Shown here one piece after another: positions 25,834 to 32,226 of a stretch of 32,226 bases of DNA. This DNA is from Streptomyces sp. ISL-43 (GTDB lineage Bacteria > Actinomycetota > Actinomycetes > Streptomycetales > Streptomycetaceae), in assembly GCF_018614195.1 (NCBI RefSeq), contig NZ_JAGGOT010000097.1, positions 1-32,226 on the forward strand. Reading direction: 5' to 3'. Made by a program: the position numbers and the translations under genes. The notes beneath the pieces are model-generated. The model was not told the DNA's origin. It ran no database searches and saw nothing but the letters and a program-made list of their open reading frames with translations. Position 1 is the first letter of the stretch; the number at the start of each line of letters is the position of its first letter.

Positions 25834-25952
25834 CGTTCCGGGCCGACGCTGCCCCGTGATCGGTCCGACGTCGCATACAGCCTGGAGGAAACTCCTGCCG
25901 ACATCGACATCGACTTCGCCGAAGTGACATGCATTTGACGAAAGAGGACATG
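25834..25952 (+). other. gap between RHS gene and candidate immunity gene
   Basis: No terminator, so the two genes are probably co-transcribed. After the TAA the same frame stays open for about 33 codons with an acidic ending (SLEETPADIDIDFAEVT) and no start codon of its own. It may be a leftover of an older tail or immunity gene. AAAGAGGA at 25941-25948 is the ribosome site of the next gene. Confidence 0.45.
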
Positions 25953-26198
25953 ATGATCACAGCCGCTCAGGGTGAAACGGTCGGCTACCTACACGCCGTC
26001 TGGCAAGGGATAATGGCGATAGTGGCCCTGTCTATCGCATTCAATCTGCGGGACTTCGCCTATCGGATTTTCCAATACTCCATGGATCGCAGCCCCGTTA
26101 CCCCTGGCGCCGGATTCAGCCCGACGGTGATCCGTCTGGCTACGGCGGTCGTAGGTATCATTCTGGCCATCTCATGCATGAGCAATCTGCTTGGCTGA
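25953..26198 (+). CDS. small two-helix membrane protein, candidate RHS immunity
   Basis: 81 residues from the ATG at 25953 (GAGGA at 25944-25948, four bases away). ATG 25929 and 25950 are in frame but are poorly spaced from any ribosome site. Two helices are clear: about residues 10-32 (VGYLHAVWQGIMAIVALSI) and about 57-78 (VIRLATAVVGIILAISCM). A polar loop with RDFAYRIFQYSMDRSP lies between them. Family unrecognised. It lies 119 bases after the RHS gene in the same direction, has the same relaxed codon use as the RHS tail and ends before a terminator. Position, size and membrane location suggest immunity against a membrane-acting RHS tail; this is an inference. Confidence 0.7.
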   Translation: MITAAQGETVGYLHAVWQGIMAIVALSIAFNLRDFAYRIFQYSMDRSPVTPGAGFSPTVIRLATAVVGIILAISCMSNLLG

Positions 26199-26210
26199 CG
26201 GATAACACAG

Positions 26211-26252
26211 GGAAGCGCGCCTCGCTGGATTGTTTCCAGGAGGCGCGCTTCC
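26211..26252 (+). terminator. terminator of the RHS/immunity unit
   Basis: GGAAGCGCGCCTC (26211-26223) pairs perfectly with GAGGCGCGCTTCC (26240-26252). The loop itself can extend the stem (CTGGA/TCCAG). It starts 12 bases after the stop at 26198. Confidence 0.85.
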
Positions 26253-26293
26253 TTGTGATCGTCGAGGTGATCGCCTCACCGCGGAATGGAGCG

Positions 26294-26335
26294 GAACAAG
26301 GCCCTGCCCGGAATCATCCGGGCAGGGCCTTGTTC
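26294..26335. terminator. 19-bp perfect terminator hairpin
   Basis: GAACAAGGCCCTGCCCGGA (26294-26312), loop ATCA, then its exact complement (26317-26335). The stem starts with AACAA and ends with TTGTT, giving a short T-rich end in both directions. It serves the betaine-transport operon coming from the right and backs up the terminator at 26211. Confidence 0.9.
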
Positions 26336-26415
26336 GTGTGCAGCGCGCGGTACGCCGTCTCGCGGAGCACCAACCCGGGCCCTCCCTCATCCCGTAGGGC
26401 GGGGGCGCGGGTCGG

Positions 26416-27405
26416 TCACTCCACCCAGGGCTTCCACACGTTCTCGTTGCGCTCCACCCACTTCTTCGCCGCCTGCTGCGGCGACAGCTTCTCCTCGGCG
26501 ATCATCAGGGACACCTCGTTCTGCTGCGCCTTGGTCCAGTGGAACCTCTTCAGGAAGTCGGCCGCTTGTCCGCCCGACTCCGCGAAGCGCGTGTTCAGGT
26601 ACTTCTGCAGGGGTGTGTGCGGGTAGGCGCAGGCCACCTCCCGCGGATCGTCCGCGCAGCCCTCGGTGTACTCGGGGAGCTTCACCTCGGTCATCGGGAC
26701 ACGCTCGAAGAGCCACTGCGGCTCGTACCAGTACGTCAGGAAGGCCTTGTGCTCCTTGGCGAACTGCTTGATCTGGGTGATCTGGGCCGCCTCGGAGCCG
26801 GCGAAGACCACTTCGAAGTCCAGGCCCAGGTTCTTCACCAGCGCCTTGTCGTTCGTGACGTAGGACGGGGAGCCGTCCATCAGCTGGCCTTTGCCGCGGC
26901 TCTCGGGGGTGCGCAGCTGGTCGGCGTACTTGTCGAGGTTCTTCCAGTCCGTGACGTCGGGATGGGCCTCGGCGAAGTACGTGGGGACGAACCAGCCGAT
27001 GTGGCCCGTCACTCCCAGATCCCCGCCGGGGGTGATGGTCTTCTTTCCCTCTACGTACCGTCTCTCCTGCTCGGGGTGGCCCCAGTCCTCCAGGATCGCG
27101 TCGACGCGACCCTGGCTGAGGGCGTCCCAGGCGGGGACCTCGTCGACCTGGACGGTGTCCACCCGGTAGCCCAGCTCGTGTTCGAGGAGGTAGGAGGCGA
27201 CGGCGGTGTTCGCCTGGGCGCCGACCCACGACTGGACGGAGAGCGTGACGGTCTTCGCTCCCTGTGCGGCGGCGTACGGGGAGGACTGGCGGGTCATGTC
27301 GGCGGCCCCGCAGCCGGTGAGGACGGCGAGTCCGGTCGCGGCGGCGAGGACGGCCGCGCCGCGTCGGCGGTCGAGGAGCAGGCCCCGGTGGTGTGCGTCG
27401 CGCAT
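26416..27405 (-). CDS. betaine/choline ABC transporter substrate-binding lipoprotein
   Basis: 329 residues. A twin-arginine-like basic start (LLLDRRRGAAVLAAATG) and the lipobox LAVLTGC mark a lipoprotein anchored outside the membrane. The mature part is an OpuAC/ProX-type substrate-binding domain: VTLSVQSWVGAQANTAVASY, VQVDEVPAWDALSQGRVDA, EDWGH, GVTGHIGWFVP, and FLTYWYEPQWLF. The Trp and Tyr residues at these places fit the aromatic cage used for quaternary amines such as glycine betaine or choline. It is last in the operon: ATG 27405 lies one base after the permease stop and uses AAGGAGG in the permease end. A terminator follows at 26294-26335. Confidence 0.9.
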   Translation of the reverse strand: MRDAHHRGLLLDRRRGAAVLAAATGLAVLTGCGAADMTRQSSPYAAAQGAKTVTLSVQSWVGAQANTAVASYLLEHELGYRVDTVQVDEVPAWDALSQGRVDAILEDWGHPEQERRYVEGKKTITPGGDLGVTGHIGWFVPTYFAEAHPDVTDWKNLDKYADQLRTPESRGKGQLMDGSPSYVTNDKALVKNLGLDFEVVFAGSEAAQITQIKQFAKEHKAFLTYWYEPQWLFERVPMTEVKLPEYTEGCADDPREVACAYPHTPLQKYLNTRFAESGGQAADFLKRFHWTKAQQNEVSLMIAEEKLSPQQAAKKWVERNENVWKPWVE

Positions 27406-27406
27406 G

Positions 27407-29521
27407 TCAGGCCTCCTTCGCGGGCTGGGTGAGGCGGTCGAGGAGCAGGCCGAGGCAGACGATCGCGGCGCCGGCCACCAGGCCGGTGGCCAAGTCGCCC
27501 TGCGCGAGGCCGAGGACGACGTCGTAGCCGAGCGCGCCGCCGCCGACCAGGCCGCCGATGATGACGACGGCGAGGACCAGTACCACGGCCTGGTTGACGG
27601 CCAACAGCAACGCGTTCCGGGCCAGGGGAAGTTGGACCTGCCGCAGTAGCTGTGAGCGGGTGGCGCCGAGCGAGCGGGCGGATTCCACGACGGTCGGGTC
27701 CACCTCGCGCAGGCCCTGGACGGTGATCCGGACGACGGCCGGGAGCGCGTACACCACGGCGGCCGCGGCGGCCGGTGCGCGACCGACGCCGAACAGCGCG
27801 ACCACGGGGATGAGGTAGACGAACTGCGGCAGGGTCTGGCAGACGTCGAGGACGGGCCGCAGCAGTCGTTCGGCGCGGGCGCTGCGGGCGGCTCCCACGG
27901 CGATCGCGAAGCCGAGTACGAGCGTGACCGCCACGGCGGCCAGGACCTGGGAGAGCGTGTCCAGGGAGGCTTCCCACACGCCGAGCACTCCGATGGCGCC
28001 CAGGGCGAGGACCGCGGTGAGCGCGGTGCGCCAGGTGCCCGCGAGCAGGGCGAGCGCGCAGGCGACGAGGAGGAGCAGCCACCAGGGTGCGGCCTGGAGT
28101 CCGGCGCGCAGCGGGTCGAGGATCCAGCCGGTGAAACGGGCGGCCCAGTCGGCGGTGCCGCCGACGACGGGTACGCCGGAGTAGAGGTGGTCGGTCATCC
28201 AGGCGACGGCCGAGTTCACCGGACCGGCCAGGGAGACGGTCCAGGACTCGGGCCACAGGGGGCTGCCGGCGATGCGGCCGGCGACGGCGGCGGCAACCGC
28301 CGCGAGGAGGGTGAGCAGGCGGCCGTACCAGCCCGAGAACACCCGGCGCAGCAGGTGTTGTTCGCCGACGGGCACGGGGGCGGCGCCGATCCGGCGGCCC
28401 GCGGCGTCGGCGGTGCGGTCCAGCACCACGGCGAGCAGCACGATCGGGATGCCGGCGGCCAGGGCGGCGCCGACGTCCACGGAGGCGAGGGCCTGGTAGA
28501 CGCGGTCGCCGAGGCCGCCCGCGCCGATCACGGAGGCGATGACGGCCATGGAAAGGCCCGTCATGATGGCCTGGTTGACGCCGAGCAGGAGCTGGAGGCG
28601 CGCGAGCGGGAGCCGGGCGGTCAGCAGTCGCTGGCGTCCGGTGGCGCCGAGCGAGGCGGCGGCTTCCAGGACGCCGGCGTCGGCCTCGCGCAGGCCGAGG
28701 GCGGTGAGGCGGGCCATGGGCGGGGCGGCGTAGACGACGGTGGCGAGGACGGCGGCGGGCACGCCGATGCCGAAGACCAGCACCATCGGCAGCAGGTACG
28801 CGAAGGCGGGAAGGATCTGCATGGTGTCGAGTACGGGGCGCAGCACGCGGTCGGCGCGCGGGGAGAGCCCCGAGGCGAGGCCGAGCAGGGCGCCGAGTAC
28901 GACGGAGGCGGCGACGGCGACGACCATCAGCGCGAGGGTCTGCATGGTCGGCACCCACATGCCGAGCAGTCCGCAGGCGGCGAAGGCGGCGGCGCAGGTC
29001 AGGGCGAGCCGGATGCCGGCGAGGCGCCAGGCGACCAGGGCGGCCAGGGCGGTGACCCCGGTCCAGCCGGCGGCGAGCAGGAGCACGTACACGGCGCGGA
29101 CGGACACCACGACGGCGTTGCTGACGTGGCCGAAGAAGTAGAGGAACAGCGGGTGGCTGTCGCGGTGGTCGATGATCCAGTCGCCGGCGCGGCCGAGCGG
29201 GCCGGACAGGTCGACGGCCAGGGCCGCGGGCCAGCTGCCCGCGCCCGGGAAGGCCACGGCCAGCGGGATCAGCAGGACGGCGGCGACACCCATCGGGAGG
29301 AGGGCCCGGCGGCGCGCGGCAAGTCCCGGCCGGGCTCTGCGGGGGCGGTGGTCCTGCGGAGCGGGCTCCGCGCGGGAGGGACGCGGGCCGGCGGGCCCTT
29401 CGGAGGACTGCGGGGCTTCCGAAGGGGCGGCGGCGCGGGTGTCGGGCGGAGTGTGGGCCGGGGTGTGGGCCGGGGTGTGGGCCGGGGTGTGGGCCGGGGT
29501 GTGGGCCGGGGTCGCGGTCAT
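27407..29521 (-). CDS. betaine/choline ABC permease, two permease domains fused
   Basis: About 704 residues from ATG 29521 (GTG 29530 is an alternative; neither has a clear ribosome site). The N-terminal about 70 residues are cytoplasmic and unusual: PAHT repeated five times, then Pro/Arg-rich. Two BPD_transp_1 domains follow, at about residues 185-385 and 495-700. Each has the EAA loop (EAAASLGATGRQRLLTARLPLA and ESARSLGATRSQLLRQVQLPLA, quoted separately) followed by AGGLG or GGALG. Both halves share the pattern DxxQxLPxFxYLxPxVxLFGxG, so the protein is an internal duplication of a ProW/OpuAB-like permease that could form the full channel alone. It is translated between the ATPase and the binding protein. 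Confidence 0.9.
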   Translation of the reverse strand: MTATPAHTPAHTPAHTPAHTPAHTPPDTRAAAPSEAPQSSEGPAGPRPSRAEPAPQDHRPRRARPGLAARRRALLPMGVAAVLLIPLAVAFPGAGSWPAALAVDLSGPLGRAGDWIIDHRDSHPLFLYFFGHVSNAVVVSVRAVYVLLLAAGWTGVTALAALVAWRLAGIRLALTCAAAFAACGLLGMWVPTMQTLALMVVAVAASVVLGALLGLASGLSPRADRVLRPVLDTMQILPAFAYLLPMVLVFGIGVPAAVLATVVYAAPPMARLTALGLREADAGVLEAAASLGATGRQRLLTARLPLARLQLLLGVNQAIMTGLSMAVIASVIGAGGLGDRVYQALASVDVGAALAAGIPIVLLAVVLDRTADAAGRRIGAAPVPVGEQHLLRRVFSGWYGRLLTLLAAVAAAVAGRIAGSPLWPESWTVSLAGPVNSAVAWMTDHLYSGVPVVGGTADWAARFTGWILDPLRAGLQAAPWWLLLLVACALALLAGTWRTALTAVLALGAIGVLGVWEASLDTLSQVLAAVAVTLVLGFAIAVGAARSARAERLLRPVLDVCQTLPQFVYLIPVVALFGVGRAPAAAAAVVYALPAVVRITVQGLREVDPTVVESARSLGATRSQLLRQVQLPLARNALLLAVNQAVVLVLAVVIIGGLVGGGALGYDVVLGLAQGDLATGLVAGAAIVCLGLLLDRLTQPAKEA
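29451..29510 (+). repeat. 12-bp tandem repeat, five copies, coding
   Basis: GTGTGGGCCGGG repeated exactly five times. On the minus strand it encodes the PAHT repeats at the permease N-terminus. Being a multiple of three, copy number can vary without a frameshift. Confidence 0.9.
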
Positions 29522-29577
29522 GCGCACCACATCCGGGCGTAGGGGACGGGGACCTCGGGAAGGACGGGGCAGGTCAT
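29518..29577 (-). CDS. 19-residue ORF linking ATPase and permease by ATGA overlaps
   Basis: ATG 29577 overlaps the ATPase stop (ATGA), and its own TGA (29520-29518) overlaps the ATG at 29521 of the permease (ATGA). Product: MTCPVLPEVPVPYARMWCA. It has no ribosome site and no known homologue that I recall. It could serve as a coupling relay that carries ribosomes from the ATPase to the permease, or be a coincidence in GC-rich DNA. Confidence 0.35.
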   Translation of the reverse strand: MTCPVLPEVPVPYARMWCA

Positions 29578-30671
29578 GCCGCCACCCCCCGTCCGGTGGT
29601 GGCCGGGAGCCCGGCCACGACGGCGAGCAGCCCCGCGTCGTCCACGACGCCCAGGCAGCGGCCGCGGTCGACCACGCGGGCCGGGCCGCCGCTGAGGGCG
29701 ACGACCTGGATGGCCTCGACCACGGTGGTGGCGGGGCCCAGTGCGGGTCCCTGTTCGGCCTCGCCGGCAGCGGCGGGGCGCATCGCGGTGCGGACGGTGA
29801 GCACCTGTTCGCGGGGGACGTCGCGGACGAAGTCCCGTACGTAGTCGTCGGCGGGCGAGCCGACGATCTCCTCGGGCGTGCCGAGCTGGACGATGCGGCC
29901 GTCGCGCATCAGCGCGATCCGGTCGCCCAGGCGCAGGGCCTCGGCGAGGTCGTGGGTGATGAAGACCATGGTGCGGCCCTCTTCGTGGTGGAGCCGGGCG
30001 ACCTCCTCCTGCATCTCGCGGCGGATGAGGGGGTCAAGAGCGCTGAACGGCTCGTCGAACAGGAGTACTTCGGGGTCGGCGGCAAGGGCGCGGGCCAGAC
30101 CGACGCGCTGCTGCTGGCCGCCCGAAAGCTGGCCGGGGCGCCGGTCCTCCAGTCCTTCGAGGCCGACCTTCGCGACGAGTTCGGCGGCCTTGTGCCGGCG
30201 GTCACCGCGTCCGACGCCCTGGATCTCCAGTCCGTACGCCACGTTGTCGAGGACGGTGCGGTGCGGGAGCAGGCCGAAGTGCTGGAAGACCATGGCGGTG
30301 CGGTGGCGCCGCAGGGCGCGCAGCCTGGTGGTGTCCATGGCCAGGACGTCCTCGCCGTCGATGGCCAGGCTTCCGGCGGTGGGCTCGATGAGCCGGGTGA
30401 GACAGCGTACGAGGGTGGACTTGCCGGAGCCGGACAGGCCCATCACGACGAAGACCTCGCCCTTGCGGACGTCGAAGGTGACGTCGCGGACGGCCGCGGT
30501 GCAACCGGTGCGCTCGCGCAGTTCGGTGGCGGACAGTTCGGCGTCGGCGGATCCGGGGACCTTCGCGGCGGCCTTGTCGGGGCCGAAGACCTTCCAGAGG
30601 CCTTCCACGGAGAAGACGGGGGACTCGGCCCGGTCGGTGGGGCCGGCGGGCGCGGCGGGAGTGGTGTTCAT
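29574..30671 (-). CDS. betaine/choline ABC transporter ATPase
   Basis: 365 residues from ATG 30671, overlapping the stop of the oxidoreductase (ATGA). N-terminal strand SVEGLWKVFGP, then Walker A GLSGSGKST, Q-loop VFQHFGLLPHRTV, signature LSGGQQQRVGLARAL, Walker B EVLLFDEPFSALD and the switch ITHDLAEAL. This is the OpuAA/ProV/GbuA type of quaternary-amine importer. The last about 80 residues (TVVEAIQVVALSG, CLGVVDDAGLLAVV) form one degenerate CBS unit; family members often have two for osmotic sensing. It works with the permease and lipoprotein downstream. Confidence 0.93.
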   Translation of the reverse strand: MNTTPAAPAGPTDRAESPVFSVEGLWKVFGPDKAAAKVPGSADAELSATELRERTGCTAAVRDVTFDVRKGEVFVVMGLSGSGKSTLVRCLTRLIEPTAGSLAIDGEDVLAMDTTRLRALRRHRTAMVFQHFGLLPHRTVLDNVAYGLEIQGVGRGDRRHKAAELVAKVGLEGLEDRRPGQLSGGQQQRVGLARALAADPEVLLFDEPFSALDPLIRREMQEEVARLHHEEGRTMVFITHDLAEALRLGDRIALMRDGRIVQLGTPEEIVGSPADDYVRDFVRDVPREQVLTVRTAMRPAAAGEAEQGPALGPATTVVEAIQVVALSGGPARVVDRGRCLGVVDDAGLLAVVAGLPATTGRGVAA

Positions 30672-32226
30672 CGGGTACCACCGTCCCGGGCGAGCAGTTC
30701 GGCTGCCTTTTCGCCGACCATGAGCACTCCGATCATCGGGTTGACCGCGGGCATCGTAGGGAAGACCGAGGCGTCCGCGATGCGGATGCCTTCGAGCCCG
30801 CGGATCTTCAGGTCCGGGCCCACGACGGCCCCGGGGTCGTCGGCGGCGCCCATCCGGCAGGTGCCGGCCGGGTGGTAGACGGTGTGCGCGACGGAGCGGG
30901 CGTAAGCGCTCAGCTCCTCGTCGCCGGTGATCTCCGGGCCGGGGCACACCTCGCGCCCCAGCCAGCCGGCGAGCGGCTGGGCCGCGGCGATCTTCCGGGC
31001 GAGCTTGATGCCGTCCACCAGGGTCCGGCTGTCGTAGTCGTCCTCGTCCGTGAAGTAGCGGAAGTCCAGGGCCGGTTTCACCTCGGGGTCCGCGCTGGTC
31101 AGGTAGAGGCGGCCGCGGCTGCGCGGCTTGGGGATGTTGGGGGTCATCGACACCCCGTGGGCGGGGCGCTCGTAGCCGATGCGCTCGGGGTTGTCGGTGA
31201 AGGGGACCTGGTAGAAGTGGAACATCAGGTCGGGCCCCACCGAGTCGGGGTCGCGCCGGACGAACAGTCCCGCATCGCTGTCCATCGCGGAGTTCTCCGG
31301 TATCGGACCGTCGGTCTCCCAGACGATCACCGACTCGGGGTGGTCGAGCAGGTTCTCCCCGACCCCGGGCAGGTCGTGCACCGGCGGAATGCCGAGGGCT
31401 TCCAGGTCCGCGCGCGGGCCGATGCCCGAGTGCAGCAGCAGCCGCGGGGTGTCCACGGCGCCGGCACACACCAGCACCTCGCGGCGTGCGGTGACCAGGG
31501 ACTCGGTGCCGTCCGAGGCGCGTACGCGGACTCCGCGCGCACGAGTGCCGTCGAGTTCCAGGCGGTGGGCCCAGGTCTCCAGGAGGATCCGGAGGTTGGG
31601 GCGTTCGTCCATGACGGGGTGGAGGTAGGCCACCGACGCGGAGGAGCGCTTGTTGTCCTCGGGGTGGTAGGCGAGATCGAAGAAGCCGACGCCCTCGTGG
31701 AAGGGCTTCCGGTTGAAGCCCTCGACGCGCGGGACGCCCAGGGCGGTCTGCGCGGAGTCGACGAAGTCGCGCGCGATGGCGTTGCGGTCCTTCTCGGCCA
31801 CCGGGACGATGTTGTTGAGGAGCCTGTCGAAGTACGGGTCCATGGCGGCCGCGTGCCAGCCCTCGGCTCCCGACTGCTCCCACTCGTCCCAGTCGGACGG
31901 GAGCGGCTTGAAGGCAATCAGGGTGTTGTGCGAGGAGCAGCCGCCGAGGACACGGGCGCGGCTGTGGCGGATGTGCGAATTGCCGCGGGGCTGCTCGGTG
32001 GTGGGGTAGTCGTAGTCGAGCTCGCCGCCGAGCAGGCCCATCCAGCGGCGCAGGGTGAGCACCTCGGGGCGGTCGATGTCGCTGGGGCCGCCCTCGATGA
32101 CGGCGACGGTGACGTCCGGGTCCTCGGTCAGGCGGGAGGCGATCACCGAGCCGGCGGTGCCGCCGCCGACGATGACGTAGTCGTACTCGTACTCCTGCTC
32201 CTGCTCCGCGGGGGTGGGGGTGGGGG
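30668..32226 (-). CDS. GMC-family FAD oxidoreductase (choline dehydrogenase-like), partial
   Basis: About 518 codons lie inside the window; the start lies beyond base 32226. Near the visible N-terminus is the FAD Rossmann site YDYVIVGGGTAGSVIASRL, preceded by an acidic EQEQEYE stretch. Then come the GMC signatures (LGGCSSHN; GAVDTPRLLLHSGIG) and the C-terminal domain with VYHPAGTCRMG (active-site His) and NPMIGVLMVGE (active-site Asn). It oxidises an alcohol with FAD. The neighbouring quaternary-amine importer suggests choline to betaine aldehyde, but alkan-1-ol or other GMC substrates cannot be excluded. Its TGA overlaps the ATPase ATG, so it is the upstream gene of the operon. Confidence 0.9.
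   Translation of the reverse strand, partial: PTPTPAEQEQEYEYDYVIVGGGTAGSVIASRLTEDPDVTVAVIEGGPSDIDRPEVLTLRRWMGLLGGELDYDYPTTEQPRGNSHIRHSRARVLGGCSSHNTLIAFKPLPSDWDEWEQSGAEGWHAAAMDPYFDRLLNNIVPVAEKDRNAIARDFVDSAQTALGVPRVEGFNRKPFHEGVGFFDLAYHPEDNKRSSASVAYLHPVMDERPNLRILLETWAHRLELDGTRARGVRVRASDGTESLVTARREVLVCAGAVDTPRLLLHSGIGPRADLEALGIPPVHDLPGVGENLLDHPESVIVWETDGPIPENSAMDSDAGLFVRRDPDSVGPDLMFHFYQVPFTDNPERIGYERPAHGVSMTPNIPKPRSRGRLYLTSADPEVKPALDFRYFTDEDDYDSRTLVDGIKLARKIAAAQPLAGWLGREVCPGPEITGDEELSAYARSVAHTVYHPAGTCRMGAADDPGAVVGPDLKIRGLEGIRIADASVFPTMPAVNPMIGVLMVGEKAAELLARDGGTR

Noticed and set aside
29451..29510. Short tandem repeats considered as a CRISPR array
   Set aside because: 12-bp units are directly adjacent with no spacers and encode part of the permease. 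No CRISPR repeats or cas genes were seen in the window.
28187..29542. 451-codon plus-strand frame opposite the permease
   Set aside because: Gly/Glu/Gln/Asp-rich shadow; the GRGVGRGVG ending is the complement of the PAHT repeat.
1..32226. tRNA, rRNA or riboswitch genes
   Set aside because: No cloverleaf, rRNA-like or known riboswitch sequence was recognised on either strand by eye.

Overview
The window looks like Streptomyces or a close relative. GC is very high, coding third positions are almost all G or C, GTG starts are frequent, GGAGG-type ribosome sites occur beside leaderless promoters, and one gene carries a rare TTA leucine codon near its start. The window mixes conserved genes with accessory DNA: insertion-sequence (IS) debris, truncated genes, a polymorphic-toxin locus and a protease/partner operon that resembles a cell-suicide module.

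Layout. 1-2121: a solitary IS end, a gene-poor stretch, a small secreted ricin-like lectin, then a complete but dead IS5-family element. 2122-4120: a small membrane protein, a methyltransferase fragment and a GPP34 (GOLPH3-like) gene. 4189-6632: a terminator, then a major facilitator superfamily (MFS) exporter and a LysR regulator transcribed divergently. 6698-9246: an AraC regulator and a short-chain dehydrogenase-like gene, divergent and probably leaderless, lying between two partial copies of one IS5-family element. A TTA trinucleotide flanks the outer ends, as in a composite transposon. 9278-10078: a GYD-domain protein and a gene remnant with terminators. 10191-14094: a two-gene operon with a one-base gap, encoding a 246-residue protein of unrecognised family and a 1053-residue TPR-CHAT (caspase-like) protease. 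14095-15336: more debris (an antisense gene fragment, a helicase-associated-domain remnant and a frameshifted membrane gene). 15461-26252: a secreted DNRLRE/FG-GAP protein divergent from a 2301-residue secreted RHS protein. The RHS protein carries a ricin-type lectin inserted in its YD-repeat shell and a variable C-terminal module, and is followed by a small two-helix membrane protein that is a candidate immunity protein. 26294-32226: an operon on the minus strand for a GMC oxidoreductase (cut by the window end), then the ATPase, fused permease and lipoprotein of a betaine/choline-type ABC transporter.

How the genes fit together. The last operon fits osmoprotectant metabolism: a choline-dehydrogenase-like flavoenzyme with a quaternary-amine importer. 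The RHS gene, its tail and the small membrane gene fit a contact or secreted toxin with a membrane target. The TPR-CHAT operon is the most promising candidate for an undescribed system. Its small partner has about the size and, by eye, the strand pattern of bacterial gasdermins, which are pore-forming proteins cut by neighbouring caspase-like proteases, but it lacks their usual signature ending. That link is an inference and needs a structure prediction.
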